Below are positions 7,300 through 16,272 of a stretch of 64,000 nucleotides of DNA, piece after piece. The position numbers and the translations under genes were made by a program. The notes under the pieces are model-generated. The model worked only from the letters and a program-made list of their open reading frames with translations. It made no database searches and had not been told where the DNA came from. Every line of letters starts with the position of its first letter. The first letter of the stretch is position 1. Origin of the DNA: Acidobacteriota bacterium (GTDB lineage Bacteria; Acidobacteriota; Vicinamibacteria; Vicinamibacterales; CAVVIG01); contig QHWB01000050.1 of assembly GCA_003222395.1 (NCBI GenBank), positions 1-64,000 of the forward strand, given 5' to 3'.

Positions 7300-7577
7300 C
7301 CAGCAAGACGCGTAACTGCCGTATATGGACTCCTCCCGGATGTCAGCAAGGAAGTAAACGATCGTCGCATTTGATCGAAATCGGATGCAGTCGTATATCC
7401 GAACTGTGATGAAGCGTCGTACGCTTCTGGCCATCATGGGCATCCGCGCACCGAGGGCCAATCGCTGAACAGCGACCTTCGCGGCCAAGGCTGTTATCGG
7501 CCTGGGTTAGTGCCGGTCCGACCGGTCACGCCATGATCATGTATCCTCGCCGAGCATCTCGCTGGTATGTCGTGCCA
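7300..7577. other. Nothing recognisable
   Basis: No convincing gene, RNA or attC between the last cassette ORF and the IS110 remnant. The attC expected at the end of the last cassette is absent here. Confidence 0.5.
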
Positions 7578-8240
7578 TCAGGCGGCCACGCGTGGCTCGA
7601 CTCGAAAGTCAACATCGTGGTGCCAAACTGCCCAAATCATTCGTGCGAGCTTGTTCGCGACGGCAATGGCTGCTTTGTTGTGTCCGCGTCGGGCCGCAAC
7701 ACTGGTGGCCCAGCGCTGAAAAGCCGTGACGCGTTGTGGTGTACGCGCGACTGTTCGTTGCGCGGTCAGTAGCACGGCGCGTGCTCCATGCGTGAGCAAG
7801 CATCGCAAATAGACGTCGCCCCGTTTGCTGATGCCTCCCAAGTACCGACGCCCGCCGGTCGACGACTCACGCGGCGTGAGGCTGAGCCACTGGCAAACTG
7901 CCGGCCGCGCCGAAACGCGTGAATGTGCCCGACGCTCGCGACGAGCGCCGTCGACGTCAGCACGCCGACCCCGGGGACCTGTTGCAGGCGCCGCGCGACG
8001 GGATGCTCGCGTGCAATTGTGGCGAGCTCGTGATCGATCGCGGCGATGCGCGCGTCGAGCGCACGGACTTCGTCGAGCAGCAGCCGGACGGCATGGCGCA
8101 CGACCCCGGGCAGATCCACCGCCGCATCGTCGAGCAACGCCGGAATGCGCTGCAACGCGGTGCCCGCCCCGGCACCAAGCGGCAGACCAAACTCGCGCAG
8201 GACGCCACGCATCACGTTGATCCGAGCCGTCCGCGTCGCC
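7578..8240 (-). pseudogene. IS110-family transposase remnant
   Basis: Reading right to left: RTARINVMRGVLREFG, a helical linker, then RLQQVPGVGVLTSTALVASVG (transposase_20-like helix-hairpin-helix) in one frame. After a frameshift near 7880 it continues as GGISKRGDVYLRCLLTHGAR and HNKAAIAVANKLARMIWAVW, the conserved C-terminus of IS110/IS1111 transposases. The N-terminal DEDD catalytic domain is missing, because the gene is joined at about 8240 to a recombinase fragment. Not functional. Confidence 0.82.
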
Positions 8241-8532
8241 TGTGCTCGCGGGCCGGGCGCACGAACCGGAGCGTCGTCCACTCCCGGCGAAGCGTCTGCT
8301 CGAAGAAGAACCGAATCCCGCACAACGCGATCGTCGCCGTCGCGCGCGCGACCTTCTTCTCGTTGGCCAGGTACAGAAAGTACCGGCGCAGATCCTCCTC
8401 GGTCAGTTGGTCGGGGCTCCGATGATAGTGCTCCGCCAGTTGCCGGACGCCGCGCGCGTAGCACTCCTGCGTTCTTGCGGAGAACCCCCGGAGTTGCATA
8501 TCCTCGAGCATCCGTTGACGTAAGGGCGTCAT
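8241..8532 (-). pseudogene. Tyrosine recombinase N-terminal fragment
   Basis: Starts at ATG 8532 (minus) behind AAGGAG. MTPLRQRMLEDMQLRGFSAR, then TQECYARGVRQLAEHY and RSPDQLTEEDLRRYFLYL form the SAM-like core-binding domain of a tyrosine recombinase. The wording matches XerC/D-like recombinases that accompany IS91-type elements more than integron IntI. After about 90 residues it fuses into the IS110 remnant, so the catalytic R-H-R-Y domain is absent. Confidence 0.75.
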
Positions 8533-8669
8533 GCGGCCTCTCCTTCTGGGAGCGGGAGGTAAAGGGACCGCTCCCGGGAGGAGATCTTCAGGCCACCGTC
8601 CCGACAATGTGGGAGACACTCAACGGTCAGTAGCGACGTTCTGATCTATCCGCCGCAGGCGGATTTAGT

Positions 8670-8722
8670 CCAACCTGGCGCTGCAGCCGACGGCGGCACG
8701 ACGCGGTCGCCGCCGCGGCTGG
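8670..8722 (+). other. Partial attC, right end lost
   Basis: GTCCAAC (8670-8676) and both inner arms (GCAGCCGACGGCGGC / GCCGCCGCGGCTG) are present, but no GTTRRRY core follows; unrelated sequence begins after about 8722. A remnant of the array beside the IS cluster. Confidence 0.65.
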
Positions 8723-8780
8723 CCTGCCGCGCGGCGTCGAAGGCCGCTCGGCCGCGGCTAATGACACGCGATCGGTCTTC

Positions 8781-9176
8781 TTGGCGGCGGCGCGTCGGCT
8801 GGTGCCGCGCTCGATCTGGACGCCGTTCTTCGTGAAACCGGCCACACTGCTCGAGTGGCATCGTCGGCTGGTCGCCAGGCGCTGGACATCTCGTCGCCGA
8901 GTTGGCCGACGGCAGATCGATCGCGAGGTTCGGGCGCTCATTGTGCGGCTCGCCCGCGAGAACCCGCGCTGGGGCTATCAGCGCATTGTGGGCGAACTGA
9001 AAGGCCTGGGTGTGATCGTGTCGGCGTACAACCGACATCGGGCACACCTAAGCATAACCTCACGCCTGCCGGCCGGTCGCTCAGCGATTAAGTCGCACCC
9101 GGACTTGGAAAAGCTGACAGTGGTTCGACGGGATCGTCTCGGCGGCTTGTTGCACGAATATCGGCGTGCCGCGTGA
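8781..9176 (+). pseudogene. DDE (rve-type) transposase with in-frame loss of the catalytic core
   Basis: The 131-residue open frame begins like integrase-core transposases (RSIWTPFFVKPATLLEWHRR, then RALIVRLARENPRWGYQRIV). It jumps after KGLGVIVSA to YNRHRAHLSI and ends TVVRRDRLGGLLHEYRRAA, which is the family's C-terminus. About 200 residues including the DDE triad are gone, yet the frame is intact. Family length is roughly 320-340 residues. It cannot catalyse transposition alone. Confidence 0.75.
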
Positions 9177-9589
9177 GCTGCAACGAATTTACGCACCGTA
9201 GGTTCGCCAATATTCCGATCGCTGTGCAAATCACGTCGCAACACCTCGCGGACTGAACGAAGTGTCGGCCTTGCGACGACGTTGATGACTCGATTGTTCT
9301 TCGAGTGGAGACTCAGAATTGCAAATGGCCAAGCACGGTCGGGCAAATTGATCTCACACTGCCGTCGGTCGCGAAGGCACTGTCGCCCAGTACGAAAAAA
9401 CGCCAGCGCGGACGCCGCGCGGCTGGTTGCAACGGTAGGTGCCGCGGCGGGTCACGGCCGCTGCTCTGGCGCGCTCCTGCCGTCCTGAAGGTGATTTTGG
9501 CCGAGACGGCGCCGACGGACGAGGGCTGGAGCGGACGCCCCCAATCGACGCTCGGCCGGTGAATGGAGGCGCGCGACGCATCGATCGAC
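9177..9589. other. No confident gene between IS remnants
   Basis: About 400 bases with several overlapping short frames, none resembling a known protein. Probably decayed mobile-element sequence. Confidence 0.4.
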
Positions 9590-10154
9590 GGAGCTGGGCG
9601 AAACGACAGGTCAGAGCGGTCGACGACGAAGTCGTCATCGTGCGCATCCGCGAACATCACCGGCGAGATAAGTGTCTGGCCACCGAACTGGTTCGCGAAG
9701 AATGTCCGCCAAGTTTGTGACCGGGTCGTCGGGCAGCGGCGCAGATAGCGCGAGACGGTGCGTTCCGAAATGGTGATTCCGAGCTTCAGTAATTCGCCGT
9801 GGATCCGCGGAGCGCCCCAGAGACAATTCTCAGCGGCCATACGCCGAATCAGATCGCGACAGGTTGAATCGATGCGTGGTCTTCAGGGACGTCGCGAGCG
9901 GCCCGCCAGCTTCGACGTACGCCTCCGCGATGCCAACGATCGACAGTGGCTGGTTGGATAAGCGGCAGCGCTTCCCGCCACCGGGGCCAGAACCAGCGCA
10001 AAAACAGCCAAAACATCCGGTCAGCTGGGCGAAAGCGCTTATTCGAACGAGCGAGGACGCCGAGTTGGCGGCGCAGGGCAAGAGTCTCGAGCAGGAGGTC
10101 TCGACGCGTCGCCCGAGCCGATCGGACCGTTGCACCCGTCCTGATGACGGCTCG
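9590..10154 (-). pseudogene. Integrase-core transposase remnant
   Basis: On the minus strand one frame reads RRDLLLETLALRRQLGVLAR, FRPADRMFWLFLRWFWPRWR, LIQPATVDRWHR. After a frameshift near 9850 another frame reads MAAENCLWGAPRIHGELLKL, ISERTVSRYL, then SPVMFADAHDDD. This is the helix-turn-helix N-terminus and linker of an IS481/IS3-like rve transposase. The catalytic core is unrecognisable. A second, independent decayed copy of the family seen at 8781-9176. Confidence 0.7.
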
Positions 10155-10399
10155 CATCGCCTCGTAGAGTGGCGACCGGTGACGCCAACGTGAATGGATT
10201 TTTGGCCGGACGCAATATTGGCGAGGCACAACCCAGCACCCGGCAGTGCGCGCTTTAGGCTGTCGTACTCTGGCGATTGCAGGACGCGACTGCTCAGGAG
10301 CGTTCGCTGATGAGCGCTCTCGCAACCGCGCGTTTGGCTGAGCAGCGTGGCGGGCGGCGCTGGTTTTGCGTCGGCTTAGCGTTTGGCGTCGGCTTAGCC

Positions 10400-12142
10400 A
10401 TGTTGCGGGTACTCGAACCGGCCGCCCAAGCTCAACTCTCGCAGGCGCGCGAGCTGTTGGCGAGACTGCGCGACACGCTCGCGGAATTCGGCGCCGCGGC
10501 GGAGGATCGCGCCGCCTTGGCTGCGTCGATCCGCCAGCTCGACGAGCTGTTTCTCATCGTCTGCGTTGGCGAATTCAACGCCGGAAAGAGCGCGTTCATC
10601 AATGGCTTGCTCGGGCGATCCGTCGTGGAGGAGGGCGTCACGCCGACCACAGCGCAGATCCAGCTGCTGAAATATGGCAACGTCGTGCAATCGGAAACCG
10701 ATGCCAATGGTCTGCGCATCCTGACCGCGCCGGTGGAGCTGCTTCGCGACGTCCACATCGTCGACACGCCTGGCACCAACGCGATCATCCGCGAGCATGA
10801 ACGCCTTACCACCGACTTTGTTCCGCGATCCGATCTCGTGCTGTTCGTGACGTCCGCCGACCGCCCGTTTACCGAGACCGAACGAATATTCCTGACGGCG
10901 ATTCGCGACTGGGGCAAGAAGATCGTCATCGTCCTGAACAAGATCGATATCTTCAGCAATGCTGCGCAGCTTCAAGAGGTCGTCGACTTCGTCCAGAAGG
11001 CAGCGCGCAATCTGCTCGGCGTCGACGCCGACGTGTTGCCCGTGAGCGCGCGGCTGGCGCTTCGCGCCAAACACGGAGAACCGTCAGTGTGGGCAGCCAG
11101 CGGATTCGAAGCGCTGGAACGGTACTTACAGAACACGCTTGATGCGCGGAACCGGTTTCGATTGAAGCTGGCCAATCCTCTCGGCGTCGGGCTGGCACTC
11201 GGAAACCGATTTGCGACGATCGCCGGGGAGCGTCTGACGGTCCTCCACGACGACCTCGAGCTGCTCGGCGACATCGAGCGGCAGCTGTCCATATACCGCG
11301 ACGACATGAAACGCGGGTTCGAGCTGCGGATCACCGCGGTCGAGAAGGTTCTTGCCGACATGGAAGGACGCGGCGACCGTTTTTTCGAAGAGACGCTTCG
11401 ACTCGGGCGCTTCACCGACCTGCTGAACCGCTCGCGCATTCAGAAGGAATTCGAAGACAAGGTCGTCGCCGATGCCTCGGCTCAGATCGAGCGGCGCGTC
11501 GCGGAACTGATCGACTGGCTTGTCGACCGGGACTTTCGACAGTGGGAGGCGGTCACGCGAAAACTCTCCGAGCGGCATCGCGAGCATGCGTCGCGCGTAC
11601 TCGGTGCTCCTGAAGTGGGCAGCTTTCACCACGACCGTTCCCGCCTGATGGACTCGGTTGGCCGCGAAGCGCAGCGCGTGGTGGATACCTACGACAAACG
11701 TCTGGAAGGCGAGACGATTGCGGACCAGGCGCAAATTGCCGTCGCGGCGGCCGCGGCGGCCGGCGGTGCCGCGGTCGGCCTCGGCACGATCGTGACCATC
11801 GCAGCGTCAACCGCAGCGGCGGACATCACCGGGATCCTGCTCGCCAGCGTCGTGCTGGGCGTTGGATTCCTGATCATCCCCGCCCGACGCCGGCGGGCGA
11901 AGGCGACGCTGCAGGAGAAGATTGTCGCACTCCGGATTCAGCTCTCTACAGCACTCCGAACCGAATTCGAGCGAGCGCAGGAACAGAGCGCGCATCGACT
12001 CAGCGACGCGATTGCGCCCTACGGGCGCTTCGTACGCGCCGAAGAGCAACGCTGGAGGGATGCTCAGCGTACTCTGGCCACTCTTCGGGACCAGATGACG
12101 GGTACGCTTGCCCAGCTCGCACAGCCCGCGGACGCAGCGTGA
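10400..12142 (+). CDS. Dynamin-family GTPase, membrane-anchored
   Basis: A 580-residue GTPase with P-loop GEFNAGKS (residues 57-64), switch threonines in EEGVTPTT, G3 motif DTPGT and G4 motif NKID, as in bacterial dynamin-like proteins. These use GTP to remodel membranes. A long helical region (about 280-460) is followed by two hydrophobic segments (IAVAAAAAAGGAAVGLGTIV and ITGILLASVVLGVGFLIIP) that likely insert in the inner membrane, then a coiled tail. The ATG at 10400 is preferred; an upstream start at 10277 would add residues from a tandem GCGTCGGCTTAGC repeat. It stands alone, without the partner dynamin of many bacterial pairs. Confidence 0.85.
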   Translation: MLRVLEPAAQAQLSQARELLARLRDTLAEFGAAAEDRAALAASIRQLDELFLIVCVGEFNAGKSAFINGLLGRSVVEEGVTPTTAQIQLLKYGNVVQSETDANGLRILTAPVELLRDVHIVDTPGTNAIIREHERLTTDFVPRSDLVLFVTSADRPFTETERIFLTAIRDWGKKIVIVLNKIDIFSNAAQLQEVVDFVQKAARNLLGVDADVLPVSARLALRAKHGEPSVWAASGFEALERYLQNTLDARNRFRLKLANPLGVGLALGNRFATIAGERLTVLHDDLELLGDIERQLSIYRDDMKRGFELRITAVEKVLADMEGRGDRFFEETLRLGRFTDLLNRSRIQKEFEDKVVADASAQIERRVAELIDWLVDRDFRQWEAVTRKLSERHREHASRVLGAPEVGSFHHDRSRLMDSVGREAQRVVDTYDKRLEGETIADQAQIAVAAAAAAGGAAVGLGTIVTIAASTAAADITGILLASVVLGVGFLIIPARRRRAKATLQEKIVALRIQLSTALRTEFERAQEQSAHRLSDAIAPYGRFVRAEEQRWRDAQRTLATLRDQMTGTLAQLAQPADAA

Positions 12143-12236
12143 ACCCACGCGGGTCAGAACGGCGGGCACAGCCGTTTCCCGTCGTAACTCGTCGAGGTGC
12201 CGAACCACGTCTCCCTGTTGGTAATATGCCGGGTCC

Positions 12237-12422
12237 ATGACCTGGCTCGTGTGGCTCGCCCTCGCGGTCATCATTGCCGCCGTCGCTGCCGTCACCGGCA
12301 TGCAGCCCACCGGGGCACGCCCCGTCGCCTCGACGCGCTTGATGGGAATCGCACGCCTGGTGCTTGTGGCCCTCATCATCATCTTCGTCTACTTCGCATG
12401 GCGCGCGCGCACCGGCGGCTGA
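12237..12422 (+). CDS. Small two-segment membrane protein
   Basis: A 61-residue protein with two hydrophobic segments (LVWLALAVIIAAVAAVTGM and LMGIARLVLVALIIIFVYFA) joined by a short polar loop, ending in RARTGG. The composition is typical of a real small membrane protein, and the gene lies 94 bases after the dynamin gene. Function unknown. Confidence 0.55.
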   Translation: MTWLVWLALAVIIAAVAAVTGMQPTGARPVASTRLMGIARLVLVALIIIFVYFAWRARTGG

Positions 12423-12566
12423 ATGGCCCGGGCGCACACCCAGGTCGTCTCTACTTCGTAGATGTAGAGTGGCCGATCTGTCGTCCTTAGGCATTAAAAA
12501 TACGCGACCGGACCAGTCGCGCTGGGCTCGAGGAACGCGATCGCTGTCGTTGGGCAAAGCTGGCAG

Positions 12567-12893
12567 ATGAATACAACGCCGACGATCCGGACAGCTGTCG
12601 CTTTGGTCATCGTGATCGCGGGCGTTGCCGTCATTGGTTTCATCCCGTACAGCCGGTGGAAAGGGACACGCGATCGTGGCGATTTTGAGCGGGCACGCAC
12701 GCCGTTGGTACGGGTTTCAGTCGGCGAACTGCCGCCAGATCGTGAAAGAACGATGACCGTGATCTTGCCAAAGGACCGGCAATGGCAACGGATCGTCAAC
12801 CGACTCGGAAAGCTGACCTCGTGCTGGTCGTTGCAACCGATCCAGCGGCGGTCCACCCGCAAGCCTATTCGGCAACCGAAGCGCGTCTGGTAG
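12567..12893 (+). CDS. Hypothetical protein with N-terminal membrane anchor, possibly broken
   Basis: A 108-residue frame with a good N-terminal membrane segment (TAVALVIVIAGVAVIGFIPY) and a charged exterior part (RWKGTRDRGDFERARTP). After about residue 80 the sequence becomes Arg/Gln/Lys-rich and a neighbouring frame (LVLVVATDPAAVHPQAY) looks more protein-like, so a frameshift near 12800 is possible. No family recognised. Confidence 0.35.
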   Translation: MNTTPTIRTAVALVIVIAGVAVIGFIPYSRWKGTRDRGDFERARTPLVRVSVGELPPDRERTMTVILPKDRQWQRIVNRLGKLTSCWSLQPIQRRSTRKPIRQPKRVW

Positions 12894-13231
12894 CGCATGG
12901 CACACGAAGCGGACGGCCGTTGGAAATCATGCGACAACGGAGCTCCCGTTTGTCTACTCGCCGACGGCCTCGCAAACCGGTACAGGTTTTCTGCGTCCGC
13001 TGACGACATCGTGCAGCTAGGAGTACGTCCGAGTAATCGCCGTGTTAGTCACATCAACTCATGTCCCCGGCCGTTCAAACCTCGTGCTGCGCGCCGACAA
13101 AGTCCGTCGCCGCGCTTGGCGATGTCCGCGACACCTTACCTCCGCGAACGCGTCGACCGCAGACACTAATCGAACCGCGGCCATTGAGAAGGTTCGTACG
13201 CGACGGCCCACATTGACGCTACCGGTCCGCC
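12894..13231. other. Nothing supported
   Basis: Short competing frames only. Possibly the remains of the gene starting at 12567. Confidence 0.4.
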
Positions 13232-14143
13232 ATGCTTATTAGGCCACCTGCGGATATTCCCTCGTCCGAGATCACACCGAAGGGCCTCTACATGCGGCGC
13301 CGGGAATTTCTGGGCGCGCTCGTCGCGATCGGGGACTCGACGACAAGCTGACGACCACGGACAAGCTCGTTACCGCCACCGACAGGCTCACGCCGCGGCA
13401 GGCCGTCCCGTCGTACTGCAACTTCTACGAATTCGGATCGGCCAAGAGCGACGCCGTTCAAAACGCCGCTGCATTCAAGCCGAAGCCATGGTCCGTGGCC
13501 GTCGAAGGACTGTGTGGCAAGCCCGGCACGTACACATTAGAAGATGTCCTGAAGCCGCACGCCCTCGAGGAGCGCGTCTACCGAATGCGGTGCGTCGAAG
13601 GCTGGTCGATGGTCATCCCGTGGGACGGCTTTCCGCTCGGCGATTTCCTCAAGCGATTTCAGCCGGCGGCAAACGCCAAGTACGTCGAGTTCACCAGCAT
13701 TTACCGCCCGCAGGAGATGGCGGGCCAGCGCCGCCGCTTCCCAGCGCTTCTTCCGTGGCCCTACCGAGAAGGACTACGGATGGACGAGGCCATGCACCCA
13801 CTCGCCATTCTGGCGGTCGGCCTGTACGGCGAGACGCTGCTCAACCAGAATGGCGCGCCGCTTCGGCCCGGTCGTGCCGTGGAAGTACGGCTTCAAAGGC
13901 ATCAAGTCGATCGTGAAAATCCGGTTCGTGGAGAAGCAGCCGCTAAACTCATTGCAGGAAGCTAACGCGAACTAGTACGGCTTCTACGCGAACGTGAATC
14001 CGGAGGTCCCGACGCCGTCCTACAGCCAAGCGACCGAGCGCCGCCTCGGCGAATTCTTCATGCGGCGTACGTTGATGTTCAACGGCTACGCCGATCAGGT
14101 CTCATTGCTGTATGTCAGCATGAACCTGCGCAAGTTCTACTGA
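13232..14143 (+). pseudogene. msrP: Decayed msrP (YedY-like molybdopterin sulfoxide reductase)
   Basis: Starts [20 protein letters not shown] then [12 protein letters not shown], the typical MsrP N-terminus leading into a Tat signal, but hits a stop near 13349. Homology resumes as NFYEFG, then [37 protein letters not shown] (with the molybdenum-binding Cys), [13 protein letters not shown] and [17 protein letters not shown]. Another frameshift after NQNGAPLR leads to the frame [18 protein letters not shown], then an in-frame [13 protein letters not shown], and the normal end [17 protein letters not shown]. At least two frameshifts and a nonsense codon: a pseudogene. The family repairs oxidised periplasmic methionine with heme partner MsrQ, which is absent here. 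Confidence 0.85.
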
Positions 14144-14734
14144 TCACAACTTGAGCTGCACACCACGCTTCGGGGCGCGCGTGCCAAGCAGCAACGAGAA
14201 CGCACTGCCGCCAACGTCGGTCGAACGACGTCTAGGTACAACGCGTGTAACACCCTACTGCGAGATTGGTCCCCTGTAACACCAGCATTTATCGATGGTG
14301 ACGTGCGGCCTATGAAGCCGGTGTCCAGTAACCACCAGGCGACTGATCGCTACCTAAGTCGGCGCAGGCGATTTCGACGTGCGTGTACACCACGTCTGGA
14401 GTCGACGCCATGTGCGGTGTTCATCGCCGTTTTGTCGCTATGCGAACAGCATCAGACGATAGATGCGGCCGATCCCGCCCGAGAGGCGCCGCTGAGCGGG
14501 CGAGTGCATCACGGCTTCGCTCGGCGAGTCGGACCTTGCGTCCAAGCAGTTGCTTCGCCTGAGTGCGTGGATCCGAGTCACGCAGTCGCAGGTCTTCTTC
14601 ACAAACCAGGGCTGGATCAGACGGCGGTGATGCAATAATCTCCCATTTCGCTGGATCCAAGTGTCCGTCAGGACGCTGACGTGTGAAGCCGGCTAACAGC
14701 GCCTGAGGGCGACAACATGTTCAGGAGGAAGACA
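14144..14734. other. About 590 bases without a supported gene
   Basis: Contains two nearby copies of TGTAACACC (14245-14285), as sometimes seen at insertion-sequence ends, but no transposase. Nothing else recognised. Confidence 0.4.
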
Positions 14735-15394
14735 ATGAAAAACACTGCACTGAAAGTCTTGCTCACGGCGGCGGTTCTGATTCCTGTGGCGGTCTACGCC
14801 CAGCCCAGGCCGGGAAACCCGACGACCGCTACCGTCATCACCAAGGCTGAGATCGACAAGATCAGCGCCACGGAACAATCTCAGCGGACCCGTGATGAGA
14901 ATGCCAAGGTTGTCGATATCGGCGACGGCTGGAGCATGGAGTTGGGCATCATTCACCGCGCCTCCACTCGGAACCCGCCGCCCGCGCCTGCCGCCGGAGC
15001 GGGGAATGCGCAGGCAGCGGCCCAAACCATCCCGTGTGGAGAACGAATGGCAAATCCGCCGGCGGATGCAATTCCGGGCGCCATTACGCATGATAATCAG
15101 ACCGAAGGCTATTACATCGTCTCCGGCGGCGGCACGGCGTTCATTGATGGCCATGTCGTCAATGGCCGGCACAGCACGGCCAACCCCGACGGCGGACCGA
15201 ACGGCCCGGGCTGCGGCGGCTTGGCGGTTGGCTCACGCAAAATCGAGTTGAAAGTCGGAGACGTGCTGATCGTTCCGCCGGGCGTAATACATGGCTGGGC
15301 CGATATTCCCGATCATGTGGACTATCTCAGCTTCCGTCCGTCGCATGGCGTGATGAAGAACGGCTGGGTGAACCCCACGATCGCCTCGAAGTAA
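14735..15394 (+). CDS. Secreted cupin-domain protein
   Basis: A 219-residue protein. ATG 14735 is preferred over 14717 because AGGAGG sits seven bases before it. The signal peptide (KNTALKVLLTAAVLIPVAVYA) ends near residue 22. The C-terminal half is a cupin barrel: ITHDNQTEGYYIVSGGGTAFIDG is motif-1-like with few metal ligands, and GDVLIVPPGVIHGWADIPDHVDYLSF is motif 2 with its His. Binding or enzymatic role unknown. It lies just before attC 10, so it may be the gene of that cassette. Confidence 0.72.
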   Translation: MKNTALKVLLTAAVLIPVAVYAQPRPGNPTTATVITKAEIDKISATEQSQRTRDENAKVVDIGDGWSMELGIIHRASTRNPPPAPAAGAGNAQAAAQTIPCGERMANPPADAIPGAITHDNQTEGYYIVSGGGTAFIDGHVVNGRHSTANPDGGPNGPGCGGLAVGSRKIELKVGDVLIVPPGVIHGWADIPDHVDYLSFRPSHGVMKNGWVNPTIASK

Positions 15395-15481
15395 CGCTTT
15401 CAACGTTCTGTCTCAGAGCGGACCGCAATGCGCCGGCGGCGGTCAGGCCTGGCAAAGAGGATCGCGCGGCATCCCCGCGGC

Positions 15482-15544
15482 GCATAACAGGCGGCTGGAG
15501 CGGACGGCTGTAAAACGCGGCCGCTCAGCGGCAGACCGTTAGAC
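15482..15544 (+). other. attC-like site 10
   Basis: GCATAAC (15482-15488, one mismatch to consensus) to GTTAGAC (15538-15544). Inner arms GGCTGGAGCGGACGGC and GCGGCCGCTCAGC pair imperfectly. Confidence 0.65.
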
Positions 15545-15579
15545 CGCTGAATCAGCAGCTCATTGTTTCGGAACCTGGA

Positions 15580-16206
15580 ATGCCGATATCTTCTCCGAAA
15601 GCATCTCAACGTCAGCCAAGTTGGACGGATGTCAAGACGAGGCTTGAGGCTCTCGATCGACGTGGCCTTGTTGACCTCGTTCACGACCTGTATGAGGCGA
15701 ACACCGCGAATCGGCGCTTCTTGCAGGCTCGCCTCCTACCATCGCCGAACGCCGTGGAGAAATATCGCAAGCTCGTTACGGAGGCGGTCTTTCCGGATCC
15801 GTTCAGTCAACGGCGCGTGTCTCTTCGCGACGGCACGGCGGCGATCACCGAGTATCGTCGGTCGACCGGCGATGTGTCAGGCACCGTGGACCTAATGCTC
15901 ACCTTCATCGAGGCTGGCACGGAACAGGCGGCGGATCTCGGCTACGGGGACGAGAACTACTTTGCCGCGCTGGAGAACAAGCTCGATGCCGTCGCAAAAG
16001 CATGGCCGGCTCTTTCAGGCGAGGAACGAACGCGGGTGTCGGCCCGGCTCAATTGGGTGCGGAAGCGTGCCCAAGCCATCGGATGGGGGTACGGCGATTA
16101 CGTCGATGATGTCGTGGAGCGTTTACAGATTTCGCGAACCGAGAAACGAGTCCTCGAAGAATCGGGCAGCGGTTTAACAGCGCGCTGGAGCCGGCGGCGC
16201 TCGTGA
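15580..16206 (+). CDS. Conserved hypothetical protein (cassette)
   Basis: A 208-residue soluble helical protein starting 36 bases after attC 10. Notable stretches are LEALDRRGLVDLVHDLYEAN, KYRKLVTEAVFPDPFS, AITEYRRSTGD and LTFIEAGTEQAADLGYGDE. It resembles an uncharacterised family in soil bacteria, possibly DUF6155-like, though I cannot verify this. The last ~11 residues (LTARWSRRRS) are encoded inside attC 11, so the native stop may have been lost on cassette formation. Confidence 0.62.
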   Translation: MPISSPKASQRQPSWTDVKTRLEALDRRGLVDLVHDLYEANTANRRFLQARLLPSPNAVEKYRKLVTEAVFPDPFSQRRVSLRDGTAAITEYRRSTGDVSGTVDLMLTFIEAGTEQAADLGYGDENYFAALENKLDAVAKAWPALSGEERTRVSARLNWVRKRAQAIGWGYGDYVDDVVERLQISRTEKRVLEESGSGLTARWSRRRS

Positions 16207-16243
16207 AATCGAGAGCGCCGCGGCTCAGCGCGTGTCGTTAGGC
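16172..16243 (+). other. attC site 11
   Basis: GTTTAAC (16172-16178) to GTTAGGC (16237-16243). Inner arms GGAGCCGGCGGCGCTC and GAGCGCCGCGGCTC, standard orientation. The upstream ORF ends inside it. Confidence 0.87.
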
Positions 16244-16272
16244 AGTCAGTACATCTCGTTCGGGAGCAGACA

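Larger units (their letters stand above)
1..7300 (+). mobile_element. Integron gene-cassette array (CALIN-like, no integrase seen)
   Basis: Nine attC-like sites between 506 and 6858 separate short unrelated ORFs that all read on the + strand. Each site runs from an RYYYAAC-type left core to a GTTRRRY-type right core, and most share the inner palindrome AGCCGNCGGCG/CGCCGCGGCT. The left arm usually carries one extra base, as known for attC folding asymmetry. No intI-like integrase, attI or Pc promoter is visible, so within this window it is a cluster of attC sites lacking an integrase. An integrase could lie to the left of base 1. Confidence 0.88.

Noticed and set aside
8241-8532. The recombinase fragment as the missing integron integrase
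   Set aside because: It has the core-binding domain of IS91-associated XerC/D-like recombinases (MTPLRQRMLEDMQLRG, RSPDQLTEEDLRRYF) and lacks the catalytic half. The integron-specific insert cannot be assessed.
12567-13010. A broken Rieske or cytochrome bc1 subunit
   Set aside because: A membrane anchor and an Arg-rich run recall such proteins, but no CxH...CxxH cluster or other motif is present in any frame.
14245-14285. Ends of an insertion sequence (repeated TGTAACACC)
   Set aside because: No transposase or paired inverted end could be recognised nearby.
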